Made by a program: the position numbers and the translations under genes. From the NCBI GenBank assembly GCA_937922435.1, contig CAKZVT010000046.1, positions 10,803-74,802 on the forward strand: a stretch of DNA of 64,000 nucleotides. Direction: 5' to 3'. Every line of letters begins with the position of its first letter. Within the stretch, counting starts at the first letter, position 1. Origin of the DNA: an uncultured Prevotella sp. (GTDB lineage: Bacteria; Bacteroidota; Bacteroidia; Bacteroidales; Bacteroidaceae). Below the pieces are notes generated by a model. That model did not search any database and was not told where the DNA came from. It saw nothing but the letters and a program-made list of their open reading frames with translations. Shown here piece by piece: positions 41,612 through 50,129 of this stretch.

Positions 41612-41708
41612 ATGAGGTCATAAGGTTTGTGGGTTTTACGGTCGTGCGGTATGCTCAATAAACGTTGCAATGCCCATATAACCGTAAAACCTTATAACCC
41701 CAAAACCG
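41612..41708. repeat. Low-complexity inverted repeat between susD and the glycan-binding gene
   Basis: GGTCATAAGGTTTGTGGGTTTTACGGT on the left (about 41618 on, first 20 bases plus seven) faces ACCGTAAAACCTTATAACC on the right (41680-41698). Possible attenuation or mRNA-stability point within the operon. Related units occur at 28060-28110. Confidence 0.6.
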
Positions 41709-41740
41709 ATGGATAAATAACATAAAACGACAAATTCATC

Positions 41741-43150
41741 ATGAAAACATTAAGATATATTTGGATGTTGTGCCTCGCGGTGGTTGCTGTCGGCTTCACA
41801 TCGTGCGACGATGACGATGAGGCTTCAGGCAGCTCGGCCATTACCGTGACGCAGATTTACCTTGAAGACGCCGACGCAACGGTGACCGACCGCCCCGTGG
41901 ACTTTGTCCGTCTCGGCCAGACAATACGTATTGAAGGTTCCGGTTTCAAGGGACTGAAAGAGTTGTACATCAACGGTTACGAGACATACTTCAACACGGC
42001 GTATGTCACCAACACCAACATGATTGTGTCAGTAAGCACCGATACACCTGTGACTGACGCCGACCCGGAGGCGCGTAACACTATCCGCTTCGTCAAGAGC
42101 GGCACGGAGTATGTCTATGAGTTCGACATCCGCGCGGCTTCTCCTGTCATTACGAGCGTTGACAACACGCTGCCTCAACCCGGAGAGACCGTCACCGTCT
42201 ACGGCGAGAACCTTCAGGAAACTACCTTTGTGACGCTGCCTGACGGCACGCAGGTGACCGACATCACCAATGCTCCCGAGGATGAAGAGGGCGAATGGTT
42301 TTCGTTCGTGATGCCGAGTGGTGTCAGCGGCTACGGTGCTTTCACCGTAACGTGTGCCAACGGCACGGCGAAGTCAGCCGAGTATTTTAACAACCGCACT
42401 TGCATGGTGCTCGACTTTGACGGTACAGGCACACAAGGTGCATGGAATTGGAGCGAGACCGGCAGCATGATTGATGCTACTGACCTCGTTGACGACCCGC
42501 TTGGCACAGGCCGCGGCAAGGTGCTCAAAATCATCCCCGACCGCCTCTTGCAGGCCGGAGGCATAGCTGCAGGCAAGGCGCGTGCCACAGAATGCTGGAC
42601 GGCAGGCAAGGACGACGCTACGGGAATGGACGACTGGAGCCGCATGTACGAGTTTATTTCAGACACAACTCTGCTTACCGACGTAGCGTTCCAGTTCGAC
42701 ATATACGTGCCTGACTCTTGGGTAGGTACCGGCCACATACAGCTTTGCCTGATGAACAACTTTAACTTCGGCGGCATAGGCTCTGACGACGATGCAGACA
42801 GCAAGCAGTGCGCATTCTATTGCCCGTGGATAGTTGACGGCAAGGCCGTTCCGTTCTCTACCGAAGGTAAGTGGATGACGGTAACGATACCGTTCAGCGA
42901 GTTTGGCAAGTATGCGGCAGAGGTGGCTGACGGCGACGCTCCTACGTTTGCAGAAGTTGTGGCAGACCGTAATGCCGCTACATATTCAAACTTCGGCATG
43001 GGCTTTGTCAACACCGACTTCACGCTTGACGGTCTCGAGGTAAAGTCTACCATCTGCAAGCAGGAAATCTACATAGACAACTGGCGCGTAGTACCGTGCA
43101 AGAGCGAGGTGATATCCGACTTCCCCGACGAGGAGGAGACGGCAGAGTAA
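41741..43150 (+). CDS. Surface glycan-binding lipoprotein (SGBP-B-like, tandem TIG domains)
   Basis: 469 residues. Lipoprotein signal VVAVGFTSCDDDDE (C22) followed by an acidic stretch favouring surface export. There are two Ig-like TIG/IPT domains at about 33-130 (GQTIRIEGSGFKGLKELYING) and 132-220 (PQPGETVTVYGENLQETTFVTLP). A C-terminal beta-sandwich (~230-460) contains VLDFDGTGTQGAWNWSETG and ends EIYIDNWRVVPCKSE, like the glycan-binding domain of SGBP-B proteins in xylan and xyloglucan loci. It binds polysaccharide at the cell surface and does not cut it. Confidence 0.88.
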   Translation: MKTLRYIWMLCLAVVAVGFTSCDDDDEASGSSAITVTQIYLEDADATVTDRPVDFVRLGQTIRIEGSGFKGLKELYINGYETYFNTAYVTNTNMIVSVSTDTPVTDADPEARNTIRFVKSGTEYVYEFDIRAASPVITSVDNTLPQPGETVTVYGENLQETTFVTLPDGTQVTDITNAPEDEEGEWFSFVMPSGVSGYGAFTVTCANGTAKSAEYFNNRTCMVLDFDGTGTQGAWNWSETGSMIDATDLVDDPLGTGRGKVLKIIPDRLLQAGGIAAGKARATECWTAGKDDATGMDDWSRMYEFISDTTLLTDVAFQFDIYVPDSWVGTGHIQLCLMNNFNFGGIGSDDDADSKQCAFYCPWIVDGKAVPFSTEGKWMTVTIPFSEFGKYAAEVADGDAPTFAEVVADRNAATYSNFGMGFVNTDFTLDGLEVKSTICKQEIYIDNWRVVPCKSEVISDFPDEEETAE

Positions 43151-43169
43151 TAGGCGCATTCCGGCTAAC

Positions 43170-43221
43170 AAGTGACAAGCAGGCCGGGCGCAAGTAACAC
43201 TTGCCGGCCTGCCCGTCACTT
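43170..43221 (+). promoter_or_regulatory. Hairpin between the glycan-binding gene and the GH10 gene
   Basis: AAGTGAC (43170-43176) pairs with GTCACTT (43215-43221), GCAGGCCGG (43179-43187) with CCGGCCTGC (43204-43212), and the tip pairs CAAGT with ACTTG. There is no T-run, so partial attenuation or a decay barrier is more likely than full termination. Confidence 0.6.
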
Positions 43222-43259
43222 AAAACCTGTCAACTTACAAACAATAAACAGAAAACATC

Positions 43260-45146
43260 ATGAAACTGAATAACATAATATTCCCCATGCTGGCAGGCTC
43301 GCTTCTGCTTGTCGGCTGTTACGACGAGAAGATGGACTGGCATACGCCCGACGGCCACAACCCCGTGACTACGGACGATATTCCGCTGCAATTGCAGGAG
43401 CAAATCGACCATTACGACTACATAAAGAACTACATGGCCGAGTATATGCCCGGCACGCCTATCGGCGTCGGCCTTTCGGCGGACAAGTATCTCGACGAGG
43501 ACGACCCTGACTATGCGGCGCTGTGCGACAACAACTTCCAGCAGTATGTTACCGGTAACGCCATGAAGATGGACGCAATGGTGACGAGCAGCGGCGCGCT
43601 CAACACGACAAAGCTCGATGCTTTCCTTGCCAAGGCACCGGAGGACGTGCAGATATTCGGCCACAACTTCATTTGGCATACGCAGCAGCAGCAGACATAC
43701 CTCTTGTCGTTGATAGCTCCGAAGATGATAGTAGAGACTGACGGAGACATTATTACAATGCTCCAGAATGGCGACTTTGAGACAGGGCAGCTTGACCCTT
43801 GGAACGGATGGGGCGGCGAGTCCACCCGTGAAGTAGTGGCGGGCGAGGGCGTTGACGGCTCGTATGCGGCTAAGCTTTACAACCCTGCGGCTGGCAGTGA
43901 GTATTCTTCGCAGTTCGTGTATAACCTTACCGAGCCGTTGGAAAACGGCAAGACATACGTCCTCCGCTTCCAAATCCGCGCGGCGGCGCCCGGCGGTTCT
44001 ATCCAGTTTGCATGGCAGAACCTAAGCTATGGCAACGGCGAAATATACCACACGTTTGACAACATAGGCACTGACTGGGTTACTTTCGAGCAAGAGTTTA
44101 CCTGCACCAAGGACGATGCACAGCAGCTCTGTTTCAACTTCGGAAAGGTAGCCACAACTTATTACATCGACAACATAGAGTTCGGCACACGCAAAGAGGA
44201 AGGCGCAAGCGTACAGGCCAACCGCGCAACGCGCGCTACCACTATCACCTACGAGCTCAAGACGCCCGAAGAGAAGCGTGCGGCGTTGCTCGGAGCCATG
44301 GGGAGCTGGATAGGCGGAATGCTCCAGCATGTCAGCGGCGACCAGCGTTTCGTAGGCTGGGACGTAATCAACGAGCCTATTACCGACGACGGTCACTACC
44401 GTGGAATAGACGGACGCTTCGGTGGTTCATGGGATGATGACAACGGCACCACCCATTATGACGCCGAGCCTACGGAGACGACTACCGAAGGCCTGAACCT
44501 TAACTGGGGCAGCGGCCACTTCTACTGGGGCTACTATCTCGGCATGGACTACGCCGTAAAGGCGTTCGAGCTGGCGCGCCAGTACGCACCGGCCGACATG
44601 AAGCTGTACGTAAACGACTACAACTTGGAGACAAACCCGTCGAAACTTGCCAAGCTCATCGAGTTTGTCAACTATATCGACCAGAACAGCACCACGCAGG
44701 TGGACGGCATAGCTACGCAGATGCACGTTGACATGAACAACCTTACACGCGAGCAGGTAGACCAGATGTTCCAGACTATGGCCGCCACGGGCAAGCTGGT
44801 ACGCGTGAGCGAGCTTGACGTCAAGGTTGGCACGGCTACTCCTACGGCCGATGACTTGCAGAAGCAGTCGGACGTTTACCAGATGATAATCGAGTCATAC
44901 AAGGAGAACGTGCCCGAGGCGCAGCGCGGAGGCTTCGTAATCTGGGGCGTGTCTGACGCCGCCGACGAGCACGTTTACTGGATACCTAACGACGCGCCCA
45001 ACCTCTTCGACGCCAACTACGGGCGCAAGGTGGCTTACAAGGGCGTGTGCGACGGCATAGCAGGCAAGGACATCGGCGCGGAGTTTACCGGCGACATGTG
45101 GAAAGACGGAGCTACCGTTGAAGACGAGGAAGAGCCTGTCGAATAA
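43260..45146 (+). CDS. GH10 endo-1,4-beta-xylanase lipoprotein with inserted CBM
   Basis: 628 residues. Lipobox LLLVGCYDEK (C20). The GH10 barrel starts around PLQLQEQIDHYDYIKNYM and HNFIWHTQQQQTYL. It is interrupted at about residues 165-310 by a CBM4/9/22-like beta-sandwich (NGDFETGQLDPWNGW to TYYIDNIEFG) and resumes. The acid/base Glu is E372 in WDVINEPI and the nucleophile is E518 in VSELDVKV. A split GH10 with a CBM in this loop is known from Bacteroidetes xylan loci (Prevotella and Bacteroides Xyn10 enzymes). It cuts xylan at the cell surface for SusCD import. Confidence 0.95.
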   Translation: MKLNNIIFPMLAGSLLLVGCYDEKMDWHTPDGHNPVTTDDIPLQLQEQIDHYDYIKNYMAEYMPGTPIGVGLSADKYLDEDDPDYAALCDNNFQQYVTGNAMKMDAMVTSSGALNTTKLDAFLAKAPEDVQIFGHNFIWHTQQQQTYLLSLIAPKMIVETDGDIITMLQNGDFETGQLDPWNGWGGESTREVVAGEGVDGSYAAKLYNPAAGSEYSSQFVYNLTEPLENGKTYVLRFQIRAAAPGGSIQFAWQNLSYGNGEIYHTFDNIGTDWVTFEQEFTCTKDDAQQLCFNFGKVATTYYIDNIEFGTRKEEGASVQANRATRATTITYELKTPEEKRAALLGAMGSWIGGMLQHVSGDQRFVGWDVINEPITDDGHYRGIDGRFGGSWDDDNGTTHYDAEPTETTTEGLNLNWGSGHFYWGYYLGMDYAVKAFELARQYAPADMKLYVNDYNLETNPSKLAKLIEFVNYIDQNSTTQVDGIATQMHVDMNNLTREQVDQMFQTMAATGKLVRVSELDVKVGTATPTADDLQKQSDVYQMIIESYKENVPEAQRGGFVIWGVSDAADEHVYWIPNDAPNLFDANYGRKVAYKGVCDGIAGKDIGAEFTGDMWKDGATVEDEEEPVE

Positions 45147-45167
45147 ATAAAGCTGGTTGGTGTTTTT

Positions 45168-45267
45168 TAAAAAGGCCGTCTTTTACATTGTAAAAGGCGG
45201 TCTTTTAGCGTGCAAAAGGTCGCCTTTCGCCTCCTGAAAGACGGCCTTTTGCAGCGCGTTTTGCGGC
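45168..45267. repeat. Intergenic hairpin array, copy 8
   Basis: Units AAAAAGGCCGTCTTTTAC, TAAAAGGCGGTCTTTTAGC, AAAAGGTCGCCTTTCGC, GAAAGACGGCCTTTTGC, then GCGTTTTGCGGC. It lies 21 bp after the GH10 stop and could end that operon's mRNA. The remainder of 45147-45517 is the guaA promoter and leader. Confidence 0.8.
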
Positions 45268-45386
45268 ATGCGTGCAAGTGGCTGGATGTCAGCCGGTTGC
45301 GTTGCGGCCATACGCAAGGGTGGCAAAGACGTTGGCGAATATGATTATTTAGTGCGTCAAAACGGCTGATGAACAAAAATTTGTTG

Positions 45387-45394
45387 TACCTTTG
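45387..45394 (+). promoter_or_regulatory. -7 box TACCTTTG for guaA
   Basis: Exact TAnnTTTG. An in-frame ATG at 45392 overlaps this box, which rules it out as the guaA start. Confidence 0.75.
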
Positions 45395-45413
45395 CAGCAA
45401 AATCCGCCGCAAG

Positions 45414-45475
45414 GCAGAAGGCTGCCGGTGGGCAGGTGCGTGCCGCCGCCCACGCAAGAGCTGACCGCCTTCTGC
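45414..45475 (+). promoter_or_regulatory. Structured guaA leader
   Basis: In the ~115-nt leader, GCAGAAGGC (45414-45422) pairs with GCCTTCTGC (45467-45475), enclosing GTGGGC (45428-45433) paired with GCCCAC (45448-45453). It is not a riboswitch class I recognise; a purine aptamer core was not seen. Confidence 0.45.
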
Positions 45476-45517
45476 GCCAAAGGCTTCAGTGAACACATTA
45501 AAATCCTGTTATATAAG

Positions 45518-47059
45518 ATGCAAAAAATCATCATTCTCGACTTCGGTTCGCAGACCACGCAGCTTATAGGCCGACGTGTGCGCGAGCTTGACACGTTCTG
45601 CGAAATCCTGCCTTACAACAAGTTTCCGCAGGACACGACGGGCGTTATCGGCGTAATCCTCAGCGGTTCGCCTTACTCCGTGCACGACCCCGAGGCGTTT
45701 AAGGCCGACTTGAGCCAGTTTGTAGGCAAGTTCCCCGTTCTCGGAATATGCTACGGGGCGCAGTTCATAGCCGCCCAGAACGGCGGAAAGGTGGAAAAGA
45801 CCAACACGCGCGAATACGGACGCGCACACCTGACATCGTTCGACGCGCAAAACCCGTTGTTCCGCGGCTTCAAGGAAAACTCGCAGGTATGGATGAGCCA
45901 CGGCGACACCATCACGGCAATACCGGCCGACTGTCACGCCATAGCCTCCACGGCCGACGTTCAGTTTGCCGCTTACGCCAGCACGGAGAAGCCCCTTTGG
46001 GCGGTGCAGTTCCACCCCGAAGTGTTCCATACGGAGCAGGGCAAGCAACTGCTGCAGAACTTCGTTGTTGACATCTGCGGAAGCCGCCAGGAGTGGAGCG
46101 CGGCTTCGTTCGTCGAGACTACGGTGAAAGAGCTGAAGGAACAGCTTGGCGACGACCGCGTAATACTCGGACTCTCGGGCGGAGTAGACTCCTCCGTATG
46201 CGCAACGTTGCTCAACCGCGCCATCGGCTCGAACCTTACGTGTATCTTCGTAGACCACGGAATGCTGCGCAAAAACGAGTTCCAGAAGGTTATGGACGCG
46301 TACAAGGGCCTTGGGCTTAACGTCATCGGCGTTGACGCGAGCGACAAGTTCTTCAAGGATTTGGAGGGAGTTACCGACCCGGAGCAGAAGCGCAAAATAA
46401 TAGGACGCGACTTCGTAGAGGTGTTTAACGCCGAGGCTAAGAAAATAACCGACGCCAAATGGCTGGCGCAGGGCACAATCTACCCCGACCGCATAGAAAG
46501 CCTTAGCATCACGGGCATGGTAATCAAGAGCCATCACAACGTAGGCGGACTGCCCAAGGAGATGCATCTGCAACTCTGCGAGCCGCTGAAATGGCTGTTC
46601 AAGGACGAGGTGCGCCGCGTAGGCTACCAGCTCGGCATGCCCGAACGGCTTATCAAGCGCCACCCGTTCCCCGGTCCTGGCCTGGCCGTGCGCATTCTCG
46701 GCGACATAACGCGCGAGAAAGTACGCATACTGCAAGACGCCGACGACATTTACATTGAGAACATGCACAACTACGTTTGCGAGGACGGCGAGTCGCTGTA
46801 TGACAAGGTTTGGCAGGCCGGCACGGTGCTTCTCTCTACAATACGCAGCGTCGGCGTGATGGGCGACGAGCGCACTTACGAGCACCCCGTAGCCCTGCGT
46901 GCCGTAACAAGTACCGACGCCATGACCGCCGACTGGGCGCACCTGCCTTACGACTTCATGGCGAAAGTGTCTAACGAAATCATCAACAAGGTGAAGGGCG
47001 TCAACCGCGTATGCTATGACATCTCGTCAAAACCGCCATCGACAATAGAGTGGGAGTGA
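45518..47059 (+). CDS. guaA: GMP synthase (glutamine-hydrolysing)
   Basis: 513 residues from MQKIIILDFGSQTTQLIGRRVREL (ATG at 45518), the normal family start; a 42-residue upstream extension overlaps the promoter. Glutamine amidotransferase: catalytic Cys in VLGICYGAQF, His-Glu in VQFHPEVFHT. ATP pyrophosphatase: LGLSGGVDSSV P-loop. C-terminal dimerisation domain: RHPFPGPGLAVRILG, ending KPPSTIEWE. It turns XMP, glutamine and ATP into GMP in the cytoplasm. It is monocistronic with its own promoter and terminator. Confidence 0.97.
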   Translation: MQKIIILDFGSQTTQLIGRRVRELDTFCEILPYNKFPQDTTGVIGVILSGSPYSVHDPEAFKADLSQFVGKFPVLGICYGAQFIAAQNGGKVEKTNTREYGRAHLTSFDAQNPLFRGFKENSQVWMSHGDTITAIPADCHAIASTADVQFAAYASTEKPLWAVQFHPEVFHTEQGKQLLQNFVVDICGSRQEWSAASFVETTVKELKEQLGDDRVILGLSGGVDSSVCATLLNRAIGSNLTCIFVDHGMLRKNEFQKVMDAYKGLGLNVIGVDASDKFFKDLEGVTDPEQKRKIIGRDFVEVFNAEAKKITDAKWLAQGTIYPDRIESLSITGMVIKSHHNVGGLPKEMHLQLCEPLKWLFKDEVRRVGYQLGMPERLIKRHPFPGPGLAVRILGDITREKVRILQDADDIYIENMHNYVCEDGESLYDKVWQAGTVLLSTIRSVGVMGDERTYEHPVALRAVTSTDAMTADWAHLPYDFMAKVSNEIINKVKGVNRVCYDISSKPPSTIEWE

Positions 47060-47096
47060 CCCTTCGGCTTCTCTCGGCATACATGTTTTTATCATG

Positions 47097-47142
47097 TCAT
47101 CCCGGCAATGTACAAAAACGCACATTGCCGGGATGATTGTTT
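47097..47142 (+). terminator. Terminator of guaA
   Basis: A perfect 15-bp stem (47097-47111 with 47122-47136; TCATCCCGGCAATGT arm), 10-base loop, followed by TTGTTT. Confidence 0.85.
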
Positions 47143-47266
47143 ATGCTCCGTATGTTATTAGCTTCTGCGGCGTAAATAACGTTAAGGCGCTGTGTTATGT
47201 CGTTAAAAACAATGCAAAATATCCGTAAATGCCATTCTGTGTTTCCGCTTTCACGACATAAAGGCT

Positions 47267-47274
47267 TAACTTTG
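47267..47274 (+). promoter_or_regulatory. -7 box TAACTTTG for the small regulatory-domain protein
   Basis: Exact TAnnTTTG, 20 bases before the ATG at 47295. A GTG at 47274 overlaps the box and cannot be the start. Confidence 0.65.
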
Positions 47275-47294
47275 TGGCGACAATTCGAGCCTTG

Positions 47295-47777
47295 ATGCAC
47301 CGTTGCTTTTACATATCGCTGTTGATGATTGCAGGCGTGGCCGCCGAAGGCCGCGCCCAGCTGTCCGCCGTAGTGTTCGACATGGAGACGCGGCGGTGCG
47401 TACCCGATGTCAAGGTGTACGTCAATCCGCGCGGCACTGTCGTGACCGACCGCTACGGGCGGTTTGTCATTACAGGCAAGTGTAACGGCATTACCTTGTC
47501 TCATGGCAGCTACGAGGCCCTGTCGCTTGCCAGGTCGTCAGTGCGCGACACCGTCTGGCTGCTGCCCAAGATGCGGCGGCTTGACGAGGTGGTGATTTAC
47601 GGCAAGAAGCCAAGGCCGGGCTTCGACATCGGCGAGGCCACGCACCGTGCCGTTCAAGGTGCAGGCGTAAGAGGCGGCTCGGGCGCAAGTTTTGACTTCA
47701 TGTCCATATTCAATCCAAAGGCGCGCAAGCACGCCAAGCGGCGCAAGAAAATCAAGGAGATGCTTGACAAGTACTGA
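47295..47777 (+). CDS. Secreted protein with carboxypeptidase-regulatory-like domain
   Basis: 160 residues. Signal peptide MHRCFYISLLMIAGVAAEGRAQ. A single CarboxypepD_reg-like beta domain spans ~22-95 (LSAVVFDMETRRCVPDVKVYVNPRGTVVTDRYGRFVITG...LSHGSYEALSLA). The C-terminal part is basic (NPKARKHAKRRKKIKEML), unusual for an exported protein. Similar small proteins are common in Bacteroidales with no known function. It is convergent with the DUF5123-type gene. Confidence 0.75.
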   Translation: MHRCFYISLLMIAGVAAEGRAQLSAVVFDMETRRCVPDVKVYVNPRGTVVTDRYGRFVITGKCNGITLSHGSYEALSLARSSVRDTVWLLPKMRRLDEVVIYGKKPRPGFDIGEATHRAVQGAGVRGGSGASFDFMSIFNPKARKHAKRRKKIKEMLDKY

Positions 47778-47796
47778 TTATTTCCATAGTTTTTTA

Positions 47797-48110
47797 CTGT
47801 CACACTGTCACCTCGTAGGTAAAAACCTGTGCTTCAACAGCTTACGGCGTGACATTAAGCGTGACATTGGTGACAGTAAACTTGTCGCCAATGTCACGCT
47901 TAACTTTTTGACAACCAGCGGTTTACACGCCGTGTGACAGTGTGACATCGTTTTCAGCAATAAATCCACCCGGTTAACGTTGCGCAAAACACGGCCTTTC
48001 GCATTCCAGTTTGCCGTGTTTTGCAGCGTAAAAGACCGTGTTTTGCAGCGTAAAAGACCGTGTTTTGCAAGCTGAAAGGCCGTCTTTTGCTGACTGAAAG
48101 GTGGCATTCT
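47797..48110 (+). repeat. ~300-bp compound repeat, copy 1 (includes hairpin array copy 9 at 47983-48110)
   Basis: Outer inverted arms TGTCACACTGTCAC (47798-47811) and GTGACAGTGTGACA (47934-47947) enclose a 19-bp stem (47857-47875 with 47883-47901, one G-U). Then come CCACCCGGTTAACGTTGCG and an AAAAGACCGTGTTTTGC-type array of five to six units. An inverted, closely similar copy lies at 55995-56293. The two together flank the second SusC/SusD locus. Confidence 0.8.
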
Positions 48111-48117
48111 TTTTCAG

Positions 48118-48165
48118 TGGTTTCTGTGTTTAGACTGTTTCTGTGTTTAGACTGTTTCTGTGTTT
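48118..48165. repeat. 17-bp tandem repeat, nearly three copies
   Basis: GTTTCTGTGTTTAGACT repeated, with the last copy ending in TTTCGG where nested-palindrome element B begins. Confidence 0.75.
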
Positions 48166-48307
48166 CGGCGTGATTTGCAATCCGCCGAAATATGCTATAA
48201 GGATTTGCAATCCGCTCAAACCGTTAAGCCTCGACGTCAACAAACAAGGAACATTAATCGGATTGCAAATCCTTATAGTAAGAACTGGCGGATTGCAAAT
48301 CCGCCAG
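48166..48307. repeat. Nested-palindrome intergenic element, copy B (~142 bp)
   Basis: Outer hairpins CGGCGTGATTTGCAATCCGC (48166 on) and GGCGGATTGCAAATCCGCC (48287-48305); inner arms CTATAAGGATTTGCAATCCG and CGGATTGCAAATCCTTATAG. Same plan as copies A and C. It is part of the 606-bp gap 47778-48383. Confidence 0.8.
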
Positions 48308-48331
48308 AACAGAAAATCCGCCAGAACAGAC

Positions 48332-48366
48332 AAAAAGGAGGGACAAATGCTTGTCCCTCCTTTTTG
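48332..48366. terminator. Bidirectional terminator between convergent genes
   Basis: AAAAAGGAGGGACAA (48332-48346), loop ATGC, TTGTCCCTCCTTTTT (48351-48365): a perfect 15-bp stem with A and T runs on both sides. It lies 18 bp past the stop of the minus-strand DUF5123-type gene. Confidence 0.9.
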
Positions 48367-48383
48367 TTTGTAGAGTTAAGTTG

Positions 48384-50099
48384 TTATTGTTTCGTGTACC
48401 AACGCGGGTCACCAATTTCGTTTCTGATAAGGTCGTTAACCTTCAGTGTGAAGTCACCAGCCGCAGGATTCTCGAATATATCTGCAGACGAGCCGTTGTA
48501 TGACTGTACACCCCATTCGTAGTCTTTGTCAAGTTTGAAGTCGCTTGTCATCCATGAGTTTGAAACTGACATGTTTACTCCGCGATAACCCTTTGCACCT
48601 TCTACTGCGTTCTTGGCAAACAATACGCTATAAAGCGAAACGTTTATCGTGCTTTCTTCTGCCTTTTCTTGAGCTTTATCGCTAATCAAGAATGCGCCTT
48701 TTCCAAGAATATTATAGAATGTACAATTTTCAATTGAGATATTTAGACTACATTTAATTCCATTCAAATCGATTAAACTTTTATCTTTAGCATAACCCAT
48801 GTGATTGAATGTCGAGTTCATAAAGGTAATGTCATCACATGTAAATCCTCCCTTATCGAAGCACAAGAATGGATATGCGCCAGTGTGCTCTGTCACAATA
48901 CAATTGTTTATATTTATCTTGTGGATAATTTGTGTAGCTCCATTTCCACCTTGTGCGCGCACTAATGAGTTCTGCATGTTAGATATATTTGCTTCTACAA
49001 AAGAGAGTGAGTCTAATTCGAATACAGAAGAACCACCTTGATTAATCAAATATTGAGCACCATTACTTTCTTCACTATACATGCAATCTATATTAATATG
49101 CTCAAACCTTACATACCCATGATTGCCTGCTATGTCCAAAGACTTGTAAACCTGCAATGTCGGTACTTCTCCAGCCATTCCGAAGAATGTCACAGATACG
49201 TTTTCAGGAATTGCAAGTCCTTCGTCCGTTGTTCCGAGCGGCATGGTCTTTCCGGCAGGTACGCCGATGGTTACGCTGGCGGTGTCTTTGCCTTCGGCAG
49301 CCATTATGTCAAGAGCCTTCTGGGCGAGCATGTCCATAAGGTCTTGGTCTATCTGCGTAACGTCGTCGCCAAGTTCCTGGCGCACGGTAGCCCAAGGCAT
49401 GGCCTTAGCCGTCTTGACGGTCTTCGTACCGCGGAGGACTTCACCGTTGTAGATGGCGAACTTGTAAGTCTTGTTCTGCTCAAGGCCGGTGATGGTGCAG
49501 ACGCCTGCTGCGATTTCATCAGCGGTCAGGTCTCTTCTATAGGTTTCCTCTTTGCCGTCTTTTGTAGTGGTGTACGTTATGTGTGTAACCGTTCCTGTCT
49601 TGGTTATCCACCTAAGCGTAACGCTGTTCTCGAGAATGTCGGCCGAGGGCACGTCGTAGATAATTCCGAGCGTCTTGAACGACTCGCCCATGTTGTAGTA
49701 AACCCAGTGGCTTTCTGCGGAGGTTGACGACATGGTCTTTATTCGCATGAAGTAGTTGGTCTCCTCACGCATGTTGACGAGCTGCGCCGGCGACGTGGTT
49801 ATGCTCTTGTCCTCGCCGTACACCGTGGCGTTCTCGCCGCCCATGGGTATTTCGTCATACAAGCTGTCGGTGCTTACCTCTACAATGTAGTATTCGGCAC
49901 CCTCGATAGGCGTAAACGTCACTCCAACGGTCGAGGGGTCTTCCTGGTCGGTCTCGATGGAGATTTTGTTGCTGTTCACGCCGAACATCCTGTCATACGC
50001 AGGGTCTATGGTCCAGTCGTTGTCGTCCGTACAAGCGGTGACTACCGCCCCCGCCGCAAGGACTGACAGAGCCAGGCCGTATATGCTTCTTAGTTTCAT
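48384..50099 (-). CDS. DUF4957/DUF5123-type surface lipoprotein with FN3 domains (second SusCD locus)
   Basis: 571 residues. Lipobox GAVVTACTDD (C23). Two FN3-like domains lie at about 35-140 (VTFTPIEGAEYYIVEVSTDSL) and 140-235 (ADILENSVTLRWITKTGTVTHITY). A right-handed beta-helix-like C-terminal half (~290-560) carries FEHINIDCMYS, INNCIVTEHTG, ISIENCTFYNI and ends with the DUF5123-like ENPAAGDFTLKVNDLIRNEIGDPRW. Such proteins accompany SusCD pairs and probably bind glycan. Odd: bases ~48640-49150 (much of the beta-helix) are clearly more AT-rich than the N-terminal half. Last gene of the locus, with a strong terminator. Confidence 0.82.
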   Translation of the reverse strand: MKLRSIYGLALSVLAAGAVVTACTDDNDWTIDPAYDRMFGVNSNKISIETDQEDPSTVGVTFTPIEGAEYYIVEVSTDSLYDEIPMGGENATVYGEDKSITTSPAQLVNMREETNYFMRIKTMSSTSAESHWVYYNMGESFKTLGIIYDVPSADILENSVTLRWITKTGTVTHITYTTTKDGKEETYRRDLTADEIAAGVCTITGLEQNKTYKFAIYNGEVLRGTKTVKTAKAMPWATVRQELGDDVTQIDQDLMDMLAQKALDIMAAEGKDTASVTIGVPAGKTMPLGTTDEGLAIPENVSVTFFGMAGEVPTLQVYKSLDIAGNHGYVRFEHINIDCMYSEESNGAQYLINQGGSSVFELDSLSFVEANISNMQNSLVRAQGGNGATQIIHKININNCIVTEHTGAYPFLCFDKGGFTCDDITFMNSTFNHMGYAKDKSLIDLNGIKCSLNISIENCTFYNILGKGAFLISDKAQEKAEESTINVSLYSVLFAKNAVEGAKGYRGVNMSVSNSWMTSDFKLDKDYEWGVQSYNGSSADIFENPAAGDFTLKVNDLIRNEIGDPRWYTKQ

Positions 50100-50129
50100 T
50101 GCTTTACTTTGTTAAAGTTGTTGTTTGCA

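Noticed and set aside
45392..45517. N-terminal extension of GMP synthase
   Set aside because: The ATG at 45392 overlaps the -7 promoter box and the added residues are not part of the family.
45509..46942. Long open frame antisense to guaA
   Set aside because: It lies wholly opposite a certain gene, has no promoter or family motif, and is explained by codon bias.
47274..47294. GTG start for the small regulatory-domain protein
   Set aside because: It overlaps the TAACTTTG box; the signal peptide starts properly at the ATG at 47295.
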